From Bradyrhizobium agreste (GTDB lineage Bacteria; Pseudomonadota; Alphaproteobacteria; Rhizobiales; Xanthobacteraceae), in assembly GCF_016031625.1 (NCBI RefSeq), contig NZ_JACCHP010000014.1, positions 62,001 to 126,000 of the forward strand: DNA of 64,000 bases, in the 5' to 3' direction. Numbering within the stretch: the first letter of the stretch is position 1; the number at the start of each line of letters is the position of its first letter. Made by a program: the position numbers and the translations under genes. Positions 63,546-64,000 of this stretch are shown here, piece after piece. The notes beneath the pieces are model-generated. The model was not told where the DNA came from. It did not search any database and saw only the letters and a program-made list of their open reading frames with translations.

Positions 63546-64000
63546 TCAGTATCTGCGGTACCCGCCGTTATGGTCGCCGCCGCGGCCGCCCATTCCCATG
63601 CCAAGGCCGATCCCTACGCCGATGCCGATGCCTTGCATCACGGCCTCCGGCGGCGGGCCGCGATCCGGCGGCGGCGCGCGCTCGTAGACCACTTGCTCGG
63701 ACGGCGGCCGTCGCTTGGGCGGTGTCTCGACCACCTTGCGCTTCGGCGGGGTCTCGTCGACGCGCTTCTTGATCACGGGTGGGACCGAGGGATTGACCGG
63801 CGTTGCCGGGGTCGCGGGCGTCGAGCATGGGCAGGTCGGCGCCATCGCGACCGCGACGGGCGTCGCCGCGGCGGCGACGGGCACGGCGTAGTTGCGGTTC
63901 TGCACGCGCAGCAGCAGCCGGCGCGCGGTTGCCGCAAGATCGCTGTTGTCCCAGTTCGCCAGATAGGCCTCATACGAGGCTCGGGTGTTGATGGCGGTGG
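63546..64000 (-). CDS. 3' part of a larger gene, Pro-rich C-terminus
   Basis: The reading frame is open from the right edge of the window to its stop at 63546 and gives about 150 residues. The upstream part, INTRASYEAYLANWDNSDL then AATARRLLLRVQNRN, has the helical TPR-like pattern often found at the end of caspase-like or SEL1-like proteins. The C-terminal 90 residues are Pro-rich with PPKRKVVETPPKRRPP and a final Gly-rich stretch (GIGIGVGIGLGMGMGGRGG). A GTG at 63905 would give 119 residues, but the open frame upstream shows the gene starts outside. A caspase-type identity is a guess. Confidence 0.55.
   Translation of the reverse strand, partial: TAINTRASYEAYLANWDNSDLAATARRLLLRVQNRNYAVPVAAAATPVAVAMAPTCPCSTPATPATPVNPSVPPVIKKRVDETPPKRKVVETPPKRRPPSEQVVYERAPPPDRGPPPEAVMQGIGIGVGIGLGMGMGGRGGDHNGGYRRY

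Overview
The window is a high-GC (mid-60s % by eye) chromosomal segment from an alphaproteobacterium of the order Rhizobiales, most likely Bradyrhizobium or a close relative. Several things point there: the gene families present (PA0069-type radical SAM protein, DUF1236, DUF3096, DUF1328, DUF2007, Mpo1-like, LTXXQ-type and Cys-rich secreted proteins), many GTG/TTG starts, and a dense set of intergenic imperfect palindromes that I recognise as typical of bradyrhizobia. I see no tRNA, rRNA, CRISPR array, phage or transposase gene. The content is mostly core housekeeping plus small accessory blocks.

Layout. 0-7.3 kb: a minus-strand operon of phosphoketolase (xfp), acetate kinase (ackA), an unusual protein with a PhoU/DUF47-like C-terminus, and a PPDK-like protein that keeps the ATP-grasp and phosphohistidine domains but lacks the PEP/pyruvate domain. 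7.5-14.2 kb: radical SAM protein, RNase HII, a GT39-like membrane protein, a family-4-like uracil-DNA glycosylase, and ETF-ubiquinone oxidoreductase. 14.4-17.2 kb: secreted TPR protein and ispE. 17.2-20.6 kb: a minus-strand block of HxlR regulator, KAS II-type ketosynthase, LysE exporter and alpha/beta hydrolase, with a palindromic operator in front. 20.9-24.5 kb: polyprenyl diphosphate synthase, DUF2007, an N6-adenine-type methyltransferase, a 32-residue membrane peptide and an S49 protease. 24.7-31.8 kb: glyQ-glyS and full-length ppdK with a strong terminator. 31.8-45 kb: drug exporter, aminopeptidase P, prmA, an orphan Flp pilin, a carotenoid-desaturase-like oxidoreductase, a membrane-fused spermidine-synthase-like protein, a glycerophosphodiesterase, an L,D-transpeptidase and an ABC-2 exporter. 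45-51 kb: two tandem secreted lipase-fold paralogues (one with LysM), divergent tartrate dehydrogenase-like and aspartate dehydrogenase-like genes, and a sorbosone dehydrogenase-like protein. 51-58 kb: a three-gene membrane-lipid-flavoured operon, an OmpA-like protein with a Cys-rich partner, and a UvrD helicase followed by a frameshifted hicB. 58-64 kb: thioesterase, D-lactate dehydrogenase-like flavoprotein, several small secreted proteins, a truncated response regulator and a gene running off the right edge.

How the genes work together. The first operon should convert pentose phosphates to acetyl phosphate, then acetate and ATP. Its two uncharacterised members look like an ATP/phosphate-handling pair, and this is the best candidate for an undescribed system. 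Full-length PpdK lies 21 kb away. Other standouts are a mobile palindrome lying in frame inside the UvrD helicase, a one-base frameshift in the hicB-like gene just downstream of it, a uracil-DNA glycosylase missing two of the four cluster cysteines, and at least seven intergenic palindrome families, several placed between convergent genes where they may also end transcription.
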